A program made the position numbers and the translations under genes. From assembly GCA_964433135.1 (NCBI GenBank), contig CAYSQW010000011.1, positions 1 to 64,000 on the forward strand: DNA of 64,000 nt, in the 5' to 3' direction. This DNA comes from CAYSQW01 sp964433135 (GTDB taxonomy: Bacteria > Acidobacteriota > Aminicenantia > Aminicenantales > Aminicenantaceae). Shown piece by piece: positions 8,128 to 16,577 of this stretch. Within the stretch, counting starts at the first letter, position 1, and each line of letters begins with the position of its first letter. The notes beneath the pieces are model-generated. The model was not told where the DNA came from, did not search any database, and was given only the letters and a program-made list of their open reading frames with translations.

Positions 8128-10700
8128 AGCCCCCCCCCGATCGCCTCCCAAGGTTTTTCCGCTGGATTCTCCGCCGGTTGTCCGTCTATGAGCATCTCTT
8201 CGCCATCAGCGATGATTATTCCGTTGAATATGAACGTATCCGGATACGATACGGCTCGCTTCGGGCCGGCTTGTGGTTGTGCGGGAGCACCTTTTCAGCG
8301 CTGCTTCATTACCTCGGGCTCTCAGCTTATTGGAGTATGGTTATGGTAAAAAATTATTTGAAGATCGCGGTACGCAATGTCCAAAAGAATCGGCTTCATG
8401 CATTCATCAATATCGCCGGGCTGACTATTGGCATGACCTGTGTCATCCTGCTGTTTCTGTGGGCTCAGGATGAATTGAGTTATGATGCTTTCCACACCGA
8501 TATCGATGACATCTATCTGGTGGCGTCTCGCATTCGACGGGGGGATACCGAAAACTTCAGCGCCGCCAATGTGCCCGGAATAGGGCCGCTGTTAGAGGAG
8601 AAATTTCCCGAAGTCGAACAGGCCGCCCGTTTTCTTTACGGCATGCGGACGTTCATTCTCAGCTCCGGCGATCGGACATTCTATGAGAGGCGCGTATTTC
8701 CCGGAGATCCTGAAGCGCTGAGGATGTTTACATTTTCTTTGAAGGCTGGTGATCCTGAAACGGCACTGTCCGATCCCAACTCATTGGTGCTTTCGGAACG
8801 CACCGCGAAAAAGTATTTCGGCACTGAAAATCCGCTCGGGAAGATCATAACCGTTAATAATGAATTTCCCATGACCGTGGCCGGCGTGATGAAGGAAATT
8901 CCCCGTAATTCCACGTTTCGCTTCGATGTTTTGATGCCCCTGGAATTTTATGCCCAGAGGACCCAGGATGATCTTCGCTCTTATTCCAATCAAAACTATT
9001 TCGTTTTCGTCAGGCTTCGAAAAGATGCTTCGGCGGTGAATCTGAACCTGAAGATAAAAGAACTTGCTGCGGAGATGTTCCCGGATGATGATTTTACCCC
9101 GGAACTGTGTCCGTTTTCCCGCTTTCATCTCTACCGGTTGGGAGAAGGGGGGGGGAGCATTGAGCAGATTCGTCTGGTTGTTTTTATCGGCATGTTTATT
9201 CTTCTGATCGCCTGCATCAATTTCATGAACCTGACGACGGCACGATCCGGAAAGCGATCCAAGGAGATCGGGATGCGGAAAGTCATTGGGGCTCTCCGGA
9301 CGGATATCGTCAAGCAGTTCTATTTCGAGACCTTTCTCCTGGTTCTCATATCGATGGTTTCGACGCTATTCTTGACCCGTGCCGTGCTGCCGGCGTTCAA
9401 TGCTCTTTTTCAAAAGGCGCTCAATTTAAACATGCTTCAAAATCCTTTATTGGCTCTTTTTCTATTCGGGATTTCATTCATTGTCATCCTGTTGGCCGGG
9501 AGTTACCCGGCCTTGTTCATGTCGGTTTTTCCTCCCCTGCGCATTATCAAGGGGGGGGCCGGATTGTCCCGTCCGAAATCGGCTCTCCGCCGAACTCTGG
9601 TCGTGTTCCAGTTTGCGCTGGCGATCGGGCTGATCGTGTTCGCGGCCGGTGTTTATCGGCAGCTCGACCACCTGCAAACCATGGATCTCGGTTATGACAT
9701 GCAAAACATCCTGTTCTTTTCGAATCGAGGGGCATTGAAGGATGCATATCCTATGGCAAAAAATGAATTCCTGGGCATACCGGGGGTGGAGAGGGTCACG
9801 ACCGCTTCGACCTATCTGACCGGTGGACGTTGGACCAGCTCCCGATGGGGATGGGAGGGAAAGGATCCGAATTACAAACCAACGGTGACCATGCTCAGCG
9901 TGGACTCCGATTTTCTGGAAACCTTCGATATATCACTCCTCGCGGGGCGCTCCTTCCGGCGCGAGGAAGACCTGAAGGGAAATACCGACCAGATTCTTAT
10001 CAACAAGAAATTGGCCGGCATGCTTGGGAAGGATTACGGCATCGGTGCCGGCATGACTTATTCCGAAAGGCGTTATTCCATTATCGGCATCATCGAAGAC
10101 ATCATCCCCAATCCGCGCTGGCGGATGGACGAGCCGCTGGTCATATTCCAGAGGCCCGACCGTTACAATTATATTTTTTTGAAAATCCGGTCGAATGATG
10201 TTTCAGGGGTGCTAGGATCGGTGAAGGGCGTTTTCGAAAGGCTCAATCCATCCATTCCCTTCGGGTACGATTTCATGGATGAAGAGTATGCCAATCAGTT
10301 TTCCTTCGTCCGTAGAACCCGTGCCATGATCATCACCTCCGCTCTGCTGGCGGTGTTTGTTTCCTGTCTGGGCCTTTTCGGGCTTGCCGCCTTTAATACC
10401 GAACAGAGAACCAAGGAGGTCGGGATCCGCAAGGCGCTTGGCTCCTCGGTTTCACGGATCGTGCTGCTGCTGTCGAAGGACCTGACCATCCTGGTTCTGC
10501 TGGCTAATGTATTCGCCTGGCCCGCGGCCTGGTGGCTGCTGGATCATTGGTTGAAGGATTTTATCTACCGGGTGGATATCAACCTCGGCATCTTTTTGGC
10601 CGGAGGTGCTTCCGCTATGCTGATCGCAATCGTCACCGTCGGTTTTCAGGCGTTAAAGGCCGCCGCCGCCGATCCGGTGGAATCACTTCGATACGAGTGA
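8124..10700 (+). CDS. FtsX/MacB-like ABC transporter permease (PadR-coupled type)
   Basis: Large inner-membrane protein of 858 aa with two FtsX-type permease halves. A short cytoplasmic prefix with a hydrophobic turn (residues 1-75) precedes the first helix (INIAGLTIGMTCVILLFLW). A periplasmic MacB-like region follows (VFPGDPEALRMFTFSLKAGD...), then a first permease core near 345-480 (FIGMFILLIACINFMNL, KEIGMRKVIGA), a second periplasmic region, and a final core near 735-850 (FVSCLGLFGLAAF, KEVGIRKALGS). No ATPase gene is nearby, so the nucleotide-binding partner must be encoded elsewhere. MacB relatives export peptides, lipoproteins or drugs; the substrate here cannot be told. Two related permeases lie at 35.7 and 59.3 kb. 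Confidence 0.9.
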   Translation: MKPPPDRLPRFFRWILRRLSVYEHLFAISDDYSVEYERIRIRYGSLRAGLWLCGSTFSALLHYLGLSAYWSMVMVKNYLKIAVRNVQKNRLHAFINIAGLTIGMTCVILLFLWAQDELSYDAFHTDIDDIYLVASRIRRGDTENFSAANVPGIGPLLEEKFPEVEQAARFLYGMRTFILSSGDRTFYERRVFPGDPEALRMFTFSLKAGDPETALSDPNSLVLSERTAKKYFGTENPLGKIITVNNEFPMTVAGVMKEIPRNSTFRFDVLMPLEFYAQRTQDDLRSYSNQNYFVFVRLRKDASAVNLNLKIKELAAEMFPDDDFTPELCPFSRFHLYRLGEGGGSIEQIRLVVFIGMFILLIACINFMNLTTARSGKRSKEIGMRKVIGALRTDIVKQFYFETFLLVLISMVSTLFLTRAVLPAFNALFQKALNLNMLQNPLLALFLFGISFIVILLAGSYPALFMSVFPPLRIIKGGAGLSRPKSALRRTLVVFQFALAIGLIVFAAGVYRQLDHLQTMDLGYDMQNILFFSNRGALKDAYPMAKNEFLGIPGVERVTTASTYLTGGRWTSSRWGWEGKDPNYKPTVTMLSVDSDFLETFDISLLAGRSFRREEDLKGNTDQILINKKLAGMLGKDYGIGAGMTYSERRYSIIGIIEDIIPNPRWRMDEPLVIFQRPDRYNYIFLKIRSNDVSGVLGSVKGVFERLNPSIPFGYDFMDEEYANQFSFVRRTRAMIITSALLAVFVSCLGLFGLAAFNTEQRTKEVGIRKALGSSVSRIVLLLSKDLTILVLLANVFAWPAAWWLLDHWLKDFIYRVDINLGIFLAGGASAMLIAIVTVGFQALKAAAADPVESLRYE

Positions 10701-10783
10701 TTCCTGAAGATCCAACCGTGAATCGCTGTGGAAATTTGCCTATAATCGCACGGAGCGCCGTTCGATTAAACAATAAATCAAGC

Positions 10784-10812
10784 TTGAATTCTATATGATT
10801 TCATTATATTAT
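10784..10812 (+). promoter_or_regulatory. Promoter of the FadL-type porin gene
   Basis: A -35 TTGAAT (10784-10789) and a -10 TATTAT (10807-10812) are separated by 17 nt, about 50 nt before the start codon, in a locally AT-rich stretch. Confidence 0.45.
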
Positions 10813-10864
10813 AGCCAAAATCATTTCTGTTTCGGGTTTTAAGTATTGATTGAGAGGAGAGAAC

Positions 10865-12205
10865 ATGAAAAAAAGTCTTATACTACTCGTGTTGGTTTTT
10901 TGCGTTGTTCCCCTGACCTTCGGGCAGATTGTAACCAACGGAAACCAGAGCGCCCAATACATGCGCATGATGTCGCGTAACGCATCTACGGATATCGATG
11001 CGGTGTACTATAATCCCGCAGGCTTGACACACTTGGAAGACGGCTTTCATCTTGCCATCCACAATCAGACGATCTTCCAGGAAAAAACCGTTGAAAGCGG
11101 TTATCCTCTGCTGAATGACGCGACCTATATCGGCGAGGTCAAGGTTCCCGTTTTTCCGAATGCCTATGCGGTCTACAAGAAAGACAAGTTTGCTCTGTCC
11201 TTCGGTTTCGGTCCCAATGCCGGCGGCGGCAGCGCGGATTTCGCGAACGGACTGCCTTCCTTCGAGATCCCGATTTCCGGTCTTCCCGCTATGCTGAGCG
11301 CCATGGGACTTCCGACTTCGGCCTACTCCGCCGATATCGCTTTCAATGGAAGCTCCATCTTCTTCGGTTTCCAGGCGAATGCCTCCTATGCCGTCAGCGA
11401 TATGCTTTCCGCTTCCGTCGGTTTCCGCTATCTCCAGGCGACCAATACCTATGAGGGCTCTATCCAGAACATCCTGATCAATCCCATGCACCCGCTGATC
11501 AATCCCACCGGGGATTTGATCTCCGCGGTTCAGTTCTTTACGGTCGCCGGACTGCCCCAGTATGCGGCCATGGTCGGCGATGCCGCCGTTGACGTCAAAC
11601 AGACCGGAACCGCTTTCCAGCCTATCCTGGGTCTCTATTTCACTCCGGTCGAGCAATTGGGTATCAGCATCCGCTACGAATTCGCGGCCAAACTCGAATT
11701 GGAAAACGACAGTACCATCGATGATACCGGCATGTTCCCGGACGGAGAGGTTACACGAAATGATGTCCCGGGCCTTCTTGCTTTGGGACTCGGATATGAA
11801 ATCACCCCGCAACTGAAGGCGATTCTTTCCGGATCCTTCTTTTTCGAAAAGCAGGCGGACCTGGGCGGTGCGGAAGAACTGATCGATAACAATTCCTTCT
11901 CCGCTGCCATCGGGATCGAATATGATCTCAATGAAATGATCACCCTCAGTGCCGGCACCGAAATGAGCAAGGTAAGTGTCAACGACGATTATCAGTCCGA
12001 TCTCTCCCACGAACTCTCCGCTCAAACCATCGGTTTTGGAGGACAGGTCAAATTCACGCCTAACCTGGATCTGAATCTCGGCGGGATATTTGTGATCTAC
12101 CAAGATTCCGAGATATCCGTCGTTGATCCCATGGTGGGTTCCTATATGGATAAATACACGCGTACAACCTGGGGCTTTGCCCTCGGATTCGGGTATCATT
12201 TCTGA
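10865..12205 (+). CDS. OMPP1/FadL/TodX-family outer-membrane channel
   Basis: Outer-membrane beta-barrel for uptake of hydrophobic compounds such as long-chain fatty acids. ATG 10865 follows GAGGAGAG and starts a signal peptide (MKKSLILLVLVFCVVPLTFG). The mature protein begins with the family's N-terminal hatch region, NASTDIDAVYYNPAGLTHLEDG, where NPAGL is the hallmark. Alternating amphipathic strands follow (LSASVGFRYLQA, LGISIRYEF, ITLSAGTEMS) and the chain ends in a C-terminal aromatic strand, TTWGFALGFGYHF. At 446 aa the length is normal. It is monocistronic, with its own promoter and a strong hairpin terminator about 50 nt after the stop. Substrate specificity cannot be judged. Confidence 0.9.
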   Translation: MKKSLILLVLVFCVVPLTFGQIVTNGNQSAQYMRMMSRNASTDIDAVYYNPAGLTHLEDGFHLAIHNQTIFQEKTVESGYPLLNDATYIGEVKVPVFPNAYAVYKKDKFALSFGFGPNAGGGSADFANGLPSFEIPISGLPAMLSAMGLPTSAYSADIAFNGSSIFFGFQANASYAVSDMLSASVGFRYLQATNTYEGSIQNILINPMHPLINPTGDLISAVQFFTVAGLPQYAAMVGDAAVDVKQTGTAFQPILGLYFTPVEQLGISIRYEFAAKLELENDSTIDDTGMFPDGEVTRNDVPGLLALGLGYEITPQLKAILSGSFFFEKQADLGGAEELIDNNSFSAAIGIEYDLNEMITLSAGTEMSKVSVNDDYQSDLSHELSAQTIGFGGQVKFTPNLDLNLGGIFVIYQDSEISVVDPMVGSYMDKYTRTTWGFALGFGYHF

Positions 12206-12255
12206 TCCGTGTCTCCGTGCGGATTGAATCCGCATACCGGATAGAGAATAATCTT

Positions 12256-12284
12256 CCGGAGAGCGGCTTGCCGCTCTCCGGTTT
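12256..12284 (+). terminator. Strong hairpin terminator after the FadL-type gene
   Basis: Perfect 12-bp stem: CCGGAGAGCGGC (12256-12267), TT loop, then GCCGCTCTCCGG (12270-12281), followed by TTT. In practice the stem is 11 bp with a CTTG loop. It lies 50 nt past the porin stop. Confidence 0.85.
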
Positions 12285-12562
12285 AACTTATTGATTCCTT
12301 GAAGCTAGCCCGGGATGTAATCGTCATGATTCTTCCCGGGCCGATTACATCGGGATCTTTTCTTTAGATCCTTTTTCCACGTATCTTTCATCTCTTCTCC
12401 ATCAATGAGAAACGCCATCTGTCCCGAATCCGTTTTCACTGAGAAATGGATGCCTATGCCGTTTTTCCTTTGAAGGAAGGCGGAAGAGTATCCTATTGGG
12501 ATATCAATGCTTCTTGGGGGTGTCAGGCCGGCAGGGATCGATTTCTTCCACCCTCGCCGCGG
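12285..12562. other. Intergenic region with an inverted repeat and a possible small ORF
   Basis: Downstream of both convergent genes (porin and speE). It holds an inverted repeat with arms GATGTAATCG (12314-12323) and CGATTACATC (12342-12351), also flanked by CCC/GGG, which may be a second terminator. A minus-strand ATG at 12418 opens a 37-codon frame ending at 12305, and the frame is open for about 30 more codons upstream without a start. The residues (MAFLIDGEEMKDTWKKDLKK) look protein-like, but no ribosome site or known family supports a gene. Confidence 0.3.
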
Positions 12563-13402
12563 CTACGGCATCAGCCGCTGCATGAAATTGGGAAGCGCAA
12601 AGGCTCCTCTTGCCAGTTCGTGGTTGTAATATTTCAAGTCGGTAGGCAGGTGACCGGCGTGGAAGGGATCGGTTCTCGGATCGATCCCACGGGATGCGAA
12701 AGCGAAGCTGAACAGACCAAAGGGATAGGTCGGTATGCTTCCGAGATAAGCGAAGGTTTTCGGGAGAACCGTCCGCAGCCGACGGTGAATGAGAGCGATC
12801 GTATCCCGGTAGCGATGGTGGAACGGCGATTCGGTATGCGTGGTGAGGATGCCTTGGGAATTGAGTATCCGGCTGCAGCCGGCGTAAAAATCTTCGGAAA
12901 AAAGAACTTCGGCGGGACCGATGGGATCGGTGGAGTCTATGATTACGAGATCGAAAATTTCTTCTTCCTCTTCCTTTACGAAGGCGGCGCCGTCGTCTAT
13001 CAGGATCCGCAGCCTCGGATCCTGGAACGAACATGCCGTACCCGGGAAAAATTTTTTTGCCGCGTCGACGACATCCTTATCGATCTCCACCATCACGACT
13101 TCCTTGATCTCAGGGTATTTAAGCACTTCTCGAGCGGTGCCACCATCACCGCCCCCTATGATCAGAACGCGCTCGGGTGATTTCAGTAACTGGAGAGGGA
13201 CATGCGTCAGCAGTTCATGATATACGAACTCGTCTCCTTCTGTAAGCATAACCATGCCGTCGATCGTCATGACACGGCCGTAGACCGCCGTCTTCAGAAC
13301 ATCGATGGTCTGGAATGCCGTCCGTTTATGATAAAGATGCTCTTTTACCTTGAGCGTCAAACCCACGCCGTCGTCTATTTTTTCCGTATACCAGAGGTCC
13401 AT
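12563..13402 (-). CDS. speE: Spermidine synthase (polyamine aminopropyltransferase)
   Basis: Transfers the aminopropyl group of decarboxylated S-adenosylmethionine to putrescine, or possibly to agmatine. The N-terminal beta domain (residues 1-60) is followed by the Rossmann-like methyltransferase fold. GGGDGGTAR at 83-91 binds the nucleotide, the acidic residue ending strand 2 is in VMVEID, and the catalytic loop DSTDP has Asp156. Its 279 aa is the standard bacterial size. ATG 13402 follows GAGGAGAAGCC. It is the last gene of a tight minus-strand operon, 9 nt after the arginine decarboxylase gene. The preferred acceptor cannot be read from sequence; without agmatinase in the window, aminopropylagmatine is a possible product. 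Confidence 0.93.
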   Translation of the reverse strand: MDLWYTEKIDDGVGLTLKVKEHLYHKRTAFQTIDVLKTAVYGRVMTIDGMVMLTEGDEFVYHELLTHVPLQLLKSPERVLIIGGGDGGTAREVLKYPEIKEVVMVEIDKDVVDAAKKFFPGTACSFQDPRLRILIDDGAAFVKEEEEEIFDLVIIDSTDPIGPAEVLFSEDFYAGCSRILNSQGILTTHTESPFHHRYRDTIALIHRRLRTVLPKTFAYLGSIPTYPFGLFSFAFASRGIDPRTDPFHAGHLPTDLKYYNHELARGAFALPNFMQRLMP

Positions 13403-13411
13403 GGCTTCTCC

Positions 13412-13876
13412 TCATTCCCACAGAGCGACGCCGGCGAAAACGCCTCCGTTAACGGAGACGCGATGTTCGGCCGCTTCTATGAGGATATCTTTTATGCGGC
13501 GGTGGCGCTTCTTGAATCCGGCTTCCGCCATCCGGGTTACCGCTGCTTCAGCTTCTCCGCGCGAAATCACCCCGCTTACCTCCATGATGAGGCCGGCTTC
13601 GCCTTCCTCCATGGGGAGAGCAACGGCGACCGCGGCGGAGATGATCTCTCCCGGAATTCGGGAGCCGTGGAAGGCATAGGCGACCGGAAGGAAAGATCCC
13701 GGCGGGATGGGGATGGGCTCGCTCTTTCGGCAGTAAGGGGGAACGATGCTGCTCATTTTGATCAGGTTCGTGTCCCCGATGCCGGCTTCGATCAGGCAAT
13801 TGTCGAAGACATTTAGATCGGTAAGGCCTTCGGAGGTCGCAGAAATCAGAAAATATCGTTTGGGCGTCACTAACAT
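13412..13876 (-). CDS. Pyruvoyl-dependent arginine decarboxylase
   Basis: Converts arginine to agmatine using a pyruvoyl group made by self-cleavage of the proenzyme. The family's cleavage site is visible as KMSSIVPP, with cleavage expected between Ser42 and Ser43. At 154 aa the chain matches archaeal and bacterial PvlArgDC. ATG 13876 was chosen because AAAGGAG precedes it and the protein then starts MLVTPKRYFLISATSEG; longer readings of this frame run into the speD gene. It lies between speD and speE with gaps of about 10 nt, so all three genes are one transcript. Together with SpeD this gives two pyruvoyl enzymes in succession in one pathway. Confidence 0.92.
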   Translation of the reverse strand: MLVTPKRYFLISATSEGLTDLNVFDNCLIEAGIGDTNLIKMSSIVPPYCRKSEPIPIPPGSFLPVAYAFHGSRIPGEIISAAVAVALPMEEGEAGLIMEVSGVISRGEAEAAVTRMAEAGFKKRHRRIKDILIEAAEHRVSVNGGVFAGVALWE

Positions 13877-13886
13877 GAAAGCTCCT

Positions 13887-14270
13887 TTATCCGCAGGGTT
13901 TATGCGCAAGCTTGCCGGGAGCATCGAAGAGCCCGCGTTTGATTTCCGTGACCGAGGTATTCGGTGACCGGAGATCGTCTTTGAGGCTGGTATGGATGAT
14001 CCAGGGATCGATGGATTCACCGCAGGTGAAAATGTCGACGGCGGCATAACCGTATTCCGGCCAGGAGTGAACCGATACATGAGATTCGGCGATAACCACC
14101 ACACCGGAGACGCCGTGAGGAGAGAAATGATGAAAGGTGCTGGCGACGATGGTGGCTTTCGCCTTTTCCACGGCCTCGATCATGGCTTTACTTATAAATT
14201 CCCGGTCATTTAAAAGATCACTGTCACATTCGTACAGTTCAACGAGTATCTGTCTTCCAAGGGCTTGCAT
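13887..14270 (-). CDS. speD: S-adenosylmethionine decarboxylase proenzyme
   Basis: Makes decarboxylated AdoMet, the aminopropyl donor for SpeE. The short (127 aa) prokaryotic class 1B type self-cleaves into two chains. The site is in VIAESHVSVHSWPEYG, with Glu62-Ser63 as expected for this class, followed by the conserved His68 and Cys83 (FTCGES). ATG 14270 follows an excellent ribosome site (TAAAGGAGGCTATC); an in-frame ATG at 14288 is ignored. It is the first gene of the polyamine operon, with speE and the arginine decarboxylase downstream, and is divergent from the carbamoyltransferase gene. Confidence 0.94.
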   Translation of the reverse strand: MQALGRQILVELYECDSDLLNDREFISKAMIEAVEKAKATIVASTFHHFSPHGVSGVVVIAESHVSVHSWPEYGYAAVDIFTCGESIDPWIIHTSLKDDLRSPNTSVTEIKRGLFDAPGKLAHKPCG

Positions 14271-14340
14271 GATAGCCTCCTTTACCAAAAGGTGTCGATT
14301 TGCCGTTCCAACTCGAACGGGTTTGAAAAAGGAATGGGGG

Positions 14341-14454
14341 CTAGATACTCAAGGATTGGGCGTATGCTGAGACCTTATACAGCATCACCCTCGCCTCCAA
14401 CGAAAGGATGAACTCGATGAATTTTTCAGGTGAGATCTTTTTAGGTGTAAACAT
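14341..14454 (-). CDS. Possible 37-residue leader or small protein upstream of speD
   Basis: An open frame MFTPKKISPEKFIEFILSLE... of 37 codons lies in the speD 5' region and ends about 70 nt before the speD start. It contains an amphipathic helix-like middle and ordinary codons. A candidate minus-strand promoter (TTGGGG, then TATAAA) lies just upstream. No convincing Shine-Dalgarno site is seen. It could be a regulatory upstream ORF of the polyamine operon, an unrelated small protein, or chance. Confidence 0.3.
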   Translation of the reverse strand: MFTPKKISPEKFIEFILSLEARVMLYKVSAYAQSLSI

Positions 14455-14705
14455 TGCGATACCATATATTTATATAACGTCCCCAATATACTGGAATTAT
14501 GAAAAAAAACAAGTCTTTTTTGTCGTGCGGAAAAGAAAAAAATCGATGGGATGCGGCGTCTATATCGTTGTTTCCCTTGCACGGCGAGGGCGTCGTTTGC
14601 TCGGGTGTCGTACCGGAATCGAGCTGTGCTAGGAAGCCGGTACGGGGAGGGATCCCGGTTGATCAACATGGTTTGATCATTTCCCGGTCTTTTCCTATGC
14701 AAACG
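14455..14705. other. Divergent intergenic region between speD and the carbamoyltransferase gene
   Basis: An AT-rich block near 14460-14530 (CATATATTTATATAACG) probably holds the polyamine operon promoter on the minus strand. The rest (14530-14700) shows no gene. No known riboswitch fold was recognised by eye. Confidence 0.4.
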
Positions 14706-14734
14706 TTGACTCCGGACAGTCAAATGCTTACCAT
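14706..14734 (+). promoter_or_regulatory. Promoter with overlapping palindrome upstream of the carbamoyltransferase gene
   Basis: A -35 TTGACT (14706-14711) and a -10 TACCAT (14729-14734) are spaced 17 nt. The -35 is one arm of TTGACTCCGGACAGTCAA (14706-14723), a 6-bp inverted repeat around a 6-nt centre, so a repressor could bind over it. It does not match the ArgR box consensus. Confidence 0.45.
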
Positions 14735-14769
14735 AAATTTGTTCATATCTCATTTAAAGGAATAAAAAA

Positions 14770-15771
14770 ATGGCCTATAATCTTCGCAACCGAAATTTTC
14801 TCAAACTTCTGGATTTTTCTTCTCAGGAGATCCGCTTTCTCCTCGATCTTTCTCACGATCTCAAGAAAGCGAAATATATGGGAACCGAACAGGAAAGACT
14901 GTCCGGGAAGAATATCGCTCTGATTTTTGAGAAATCGTCCACCCGAACACGCTGTGCCTTCGAGGTCGCATCCTATGACCAGGGTGCGCAGGTTACATAT
15001 CTGGGACCTACGGGAAGCCAGATCGGACACAAGGAATCCATGAAGGACACGGCACGTGTGCTGGGCCGCATGTACGATGGGATCGAATACCGGGGATTCG
15101 GACAGACGGTTGCCGAAGAGCTGGCGGCTTACTCCGGGGTTCCCGTCTGGAACGGACTGACAACGGAATTCCACCCCACACAGGTTCTGGCTGATCTGAT
15201 GACCATGGAGGAATTCTCGGATAAACCGCTGCGCCGGATTTCGTTCGCCTATCTGGGGGATGCGCGGAACAACATGGGGAATTCGCTTATGATCGGGGCG
15301 GCCAAAATGGGATTGGATTTCCGAGCCGTGGCTCCCAAAGAATTGCAGCCGGCGGACGACCTCGCGAAAGAAGCCTTAACGATCGCGCATTCGACGGGCG
15401 CCCGTATTACCCTGACGGAAAACATCAATGACGGGGTCGAGGGATGTGATTTCCTCTATACAGATGTCTGGGTTTCCATGGGTGAGGCTGCCGAAGCCTG
15501 GGAATCGCGTATCCGTCTGCTCAAAGACTATCAGGTCAACGGTGATGTTATGAAAGCAACCGGCAATCCCGATACGAAATTTATGCACTGCCTGCCGGCG
15601 TTCCATAACCGGGAGACCAAGATCGGCGAACAGATCTACCAGAAATTCGGCTTGGAAAGCATGGAAGTCAGTGAGGACGTTTTCGAATCTCCGGCTTCGA
15701 TTGTTTTCGATGAAGCTGAAAACCGGATCCATACCGCCAAAGCCGTCATGGTCGCCACCCTGGGAAGCTGA
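14770..15771 (+). CDS. Ornithine carbamoyltransferase
   Basis: Joins carbamoyl phosphate and ornithine to give citrulline, or runs the reverse reaction in arginine catabolism. The carbamoyl-phosphate loop STRTR is at 57-61, HPTQ at 135-138, the ornithine-binding loop DVWVSMGE at 232-239, and the catalytic HCLPAFH at 273-279. The SMG loop and HCLP motif identify OTCase rather than aspartate or putrescine carbamoyltransferase. At 333 aa with an N-terminus MAYNLRNRNFLKLLDFSS it resembles catabolic ArcB as much as ArgF, and no arginine-pathway neighbour settles which (argF or arcB). Ribosome site AAAGGA, 8 nt before the ATG. It is divergent from the arginine-consuming polyamine operon. Confidence 0.93.
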   Translation: MAYNLRNRNFLKLLDFSSQEIRFLLDLSHDLKKAKYMGTEQERLSGKNIALIFEKSSTRTRCAFEVASYDQGAQVTYLGPTGSQIGHKESMKDTARVLGRMYDGIEYRGFGQTVAEELAAYSGVPVWNGLTTEFHPTQVLADLMTMEEFSDKPLRRISFAYLGDARNNMGNSLMIGAAKMGLDFRAVAPKELQPADDLAKEALTIAHSTGARITLTENINDGVEGCDFLYTDVWVSMGEAAEAWESRIRLLKDYQVNGDVMKATGNPDTKFMHCLPAFHNRETKIGEQIYQKFGLESMEVSEDVFESPASIVFDEAENRIHTAKAVMVATLGS

Positions 15772-15905
15772 CGCGATCTTTTTTTATTGGATTTTGATGT
15801 AAGCTTTAATCGCTGAGGATAGAAATCGCCGGACAATCCGCGGAAGCGCCCTCTTTTCACGCGGATGAGAGACGAGGGGGCGAAACACGGCGAGGGATGG
15901 ACACC

Positions 15906-16577
15906 CTATTTAGGAAAATAAGGACAGCGGCTTCCGTGGCACTGGGCGTTGAGTCCGTGATTCCGGCACCTGCCCGCCATGACCGCGGAGGGAAGTTCAT
16001 AGCCTAATTTGCGGAGGGATATGACCGCCAGGGTCAGAGTCGCATATGTACTGAGCGCACAGCACCTCGGTCCGCCGAGCTTGCCCACACGATGGATGGC
16101 TTCGCCGGCTGATATCAGCGCGGAAGAGCGCTCTTCCTTTTTAAAAGGAGTGGAGCGGAGGACAATGCTGACGGCGGTTCCCAAACCAGCCGCCGCACCG
16201 CAGGTTCCGAGAAATCCGCAGGCCCCCGCGGGGACCATCAGTCCCCGTTTCAAGGCCTCTTTAATCTGGGCTTCGGTGAAATCGTACCCGCTGTTTTTTA
16301 AGGCGGCGATGAGGATCCCACCCACCAGACCGTGATGCCAGGGGCCGTGAAAGGGGAGGTTTTCGGAGGCTGTCCAACTTTTTCTCAACTCTTCGATGAC
16401 GGCTTCATACATCGCGACGGGATCCTTTTCCTTCCGGTTTGGGACCACATCGAAAAGCCGCGGCATGAATCGGGCGTAATCTTCTCCGGTCAAATCATCA
16501 CATGCCAGGGCCGTGGACATGAAATCGTCATATCCGTCGATCTTGGCGCATTCTTCGAATTCACTGGGTTTCATCAT
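15906..16577 (-). CDS. DUF5714-like Cys-rich protein
   Basis: Cytoplasmic protein of 223 aa that I place tentatively in the DUF5714 group seen in anaerobic bacteria and methanogens. Function unknown. Many conserved-looking cysteines are present: PAGACGFLGTCGAAAG in the middle, GGPRCC, and a C-terminal CRNHGLNAQCHGSRCPYFPK, which looks like a metal or Fe-S site. Its ATG overlaps the stop of the ArsR gene (ATGA), so the two are translationally coupled and the ArsR protein probably senses something linked to this one. Alternative: an unrecognised redox or metal-trafficking protein. Confidence 0.6.
   Translation of the reverse strand: MMKPSEFEECAKIDGYDDFMSTALACDDLTGEDYARFMPRLFDVVPNRKEKDPVAMYEAVIEELRKSWTASENLPFHGPWHHGLVGGILIAALKNSGYDFTEAQIKEALKRGLMVPAGACGFLGTCGAAAGLGTAVSIVLRSTPFKKEERSSALISAGEAIHRVGKLGGPRCCALSTYATLTLAVISLRKLGYELPSAVMAGRCRNHGLNAQCHGSRCPYFPK

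Noticed and set aside
13412..14104. Longer reading of the arginine decarboxylase frame (230 codons)
   Set aside because: The extra N-terminus overlaps speD, is low-complexity Ser/Pro, and ATG 13876 has an ideal ribosome site.
14530..14700. Riboswitch (SAM or similar) between speD and the carbamoyltransferase gene
   Set aside because: No known consensus core could be traced by eye; only short stems of ordinary strength.
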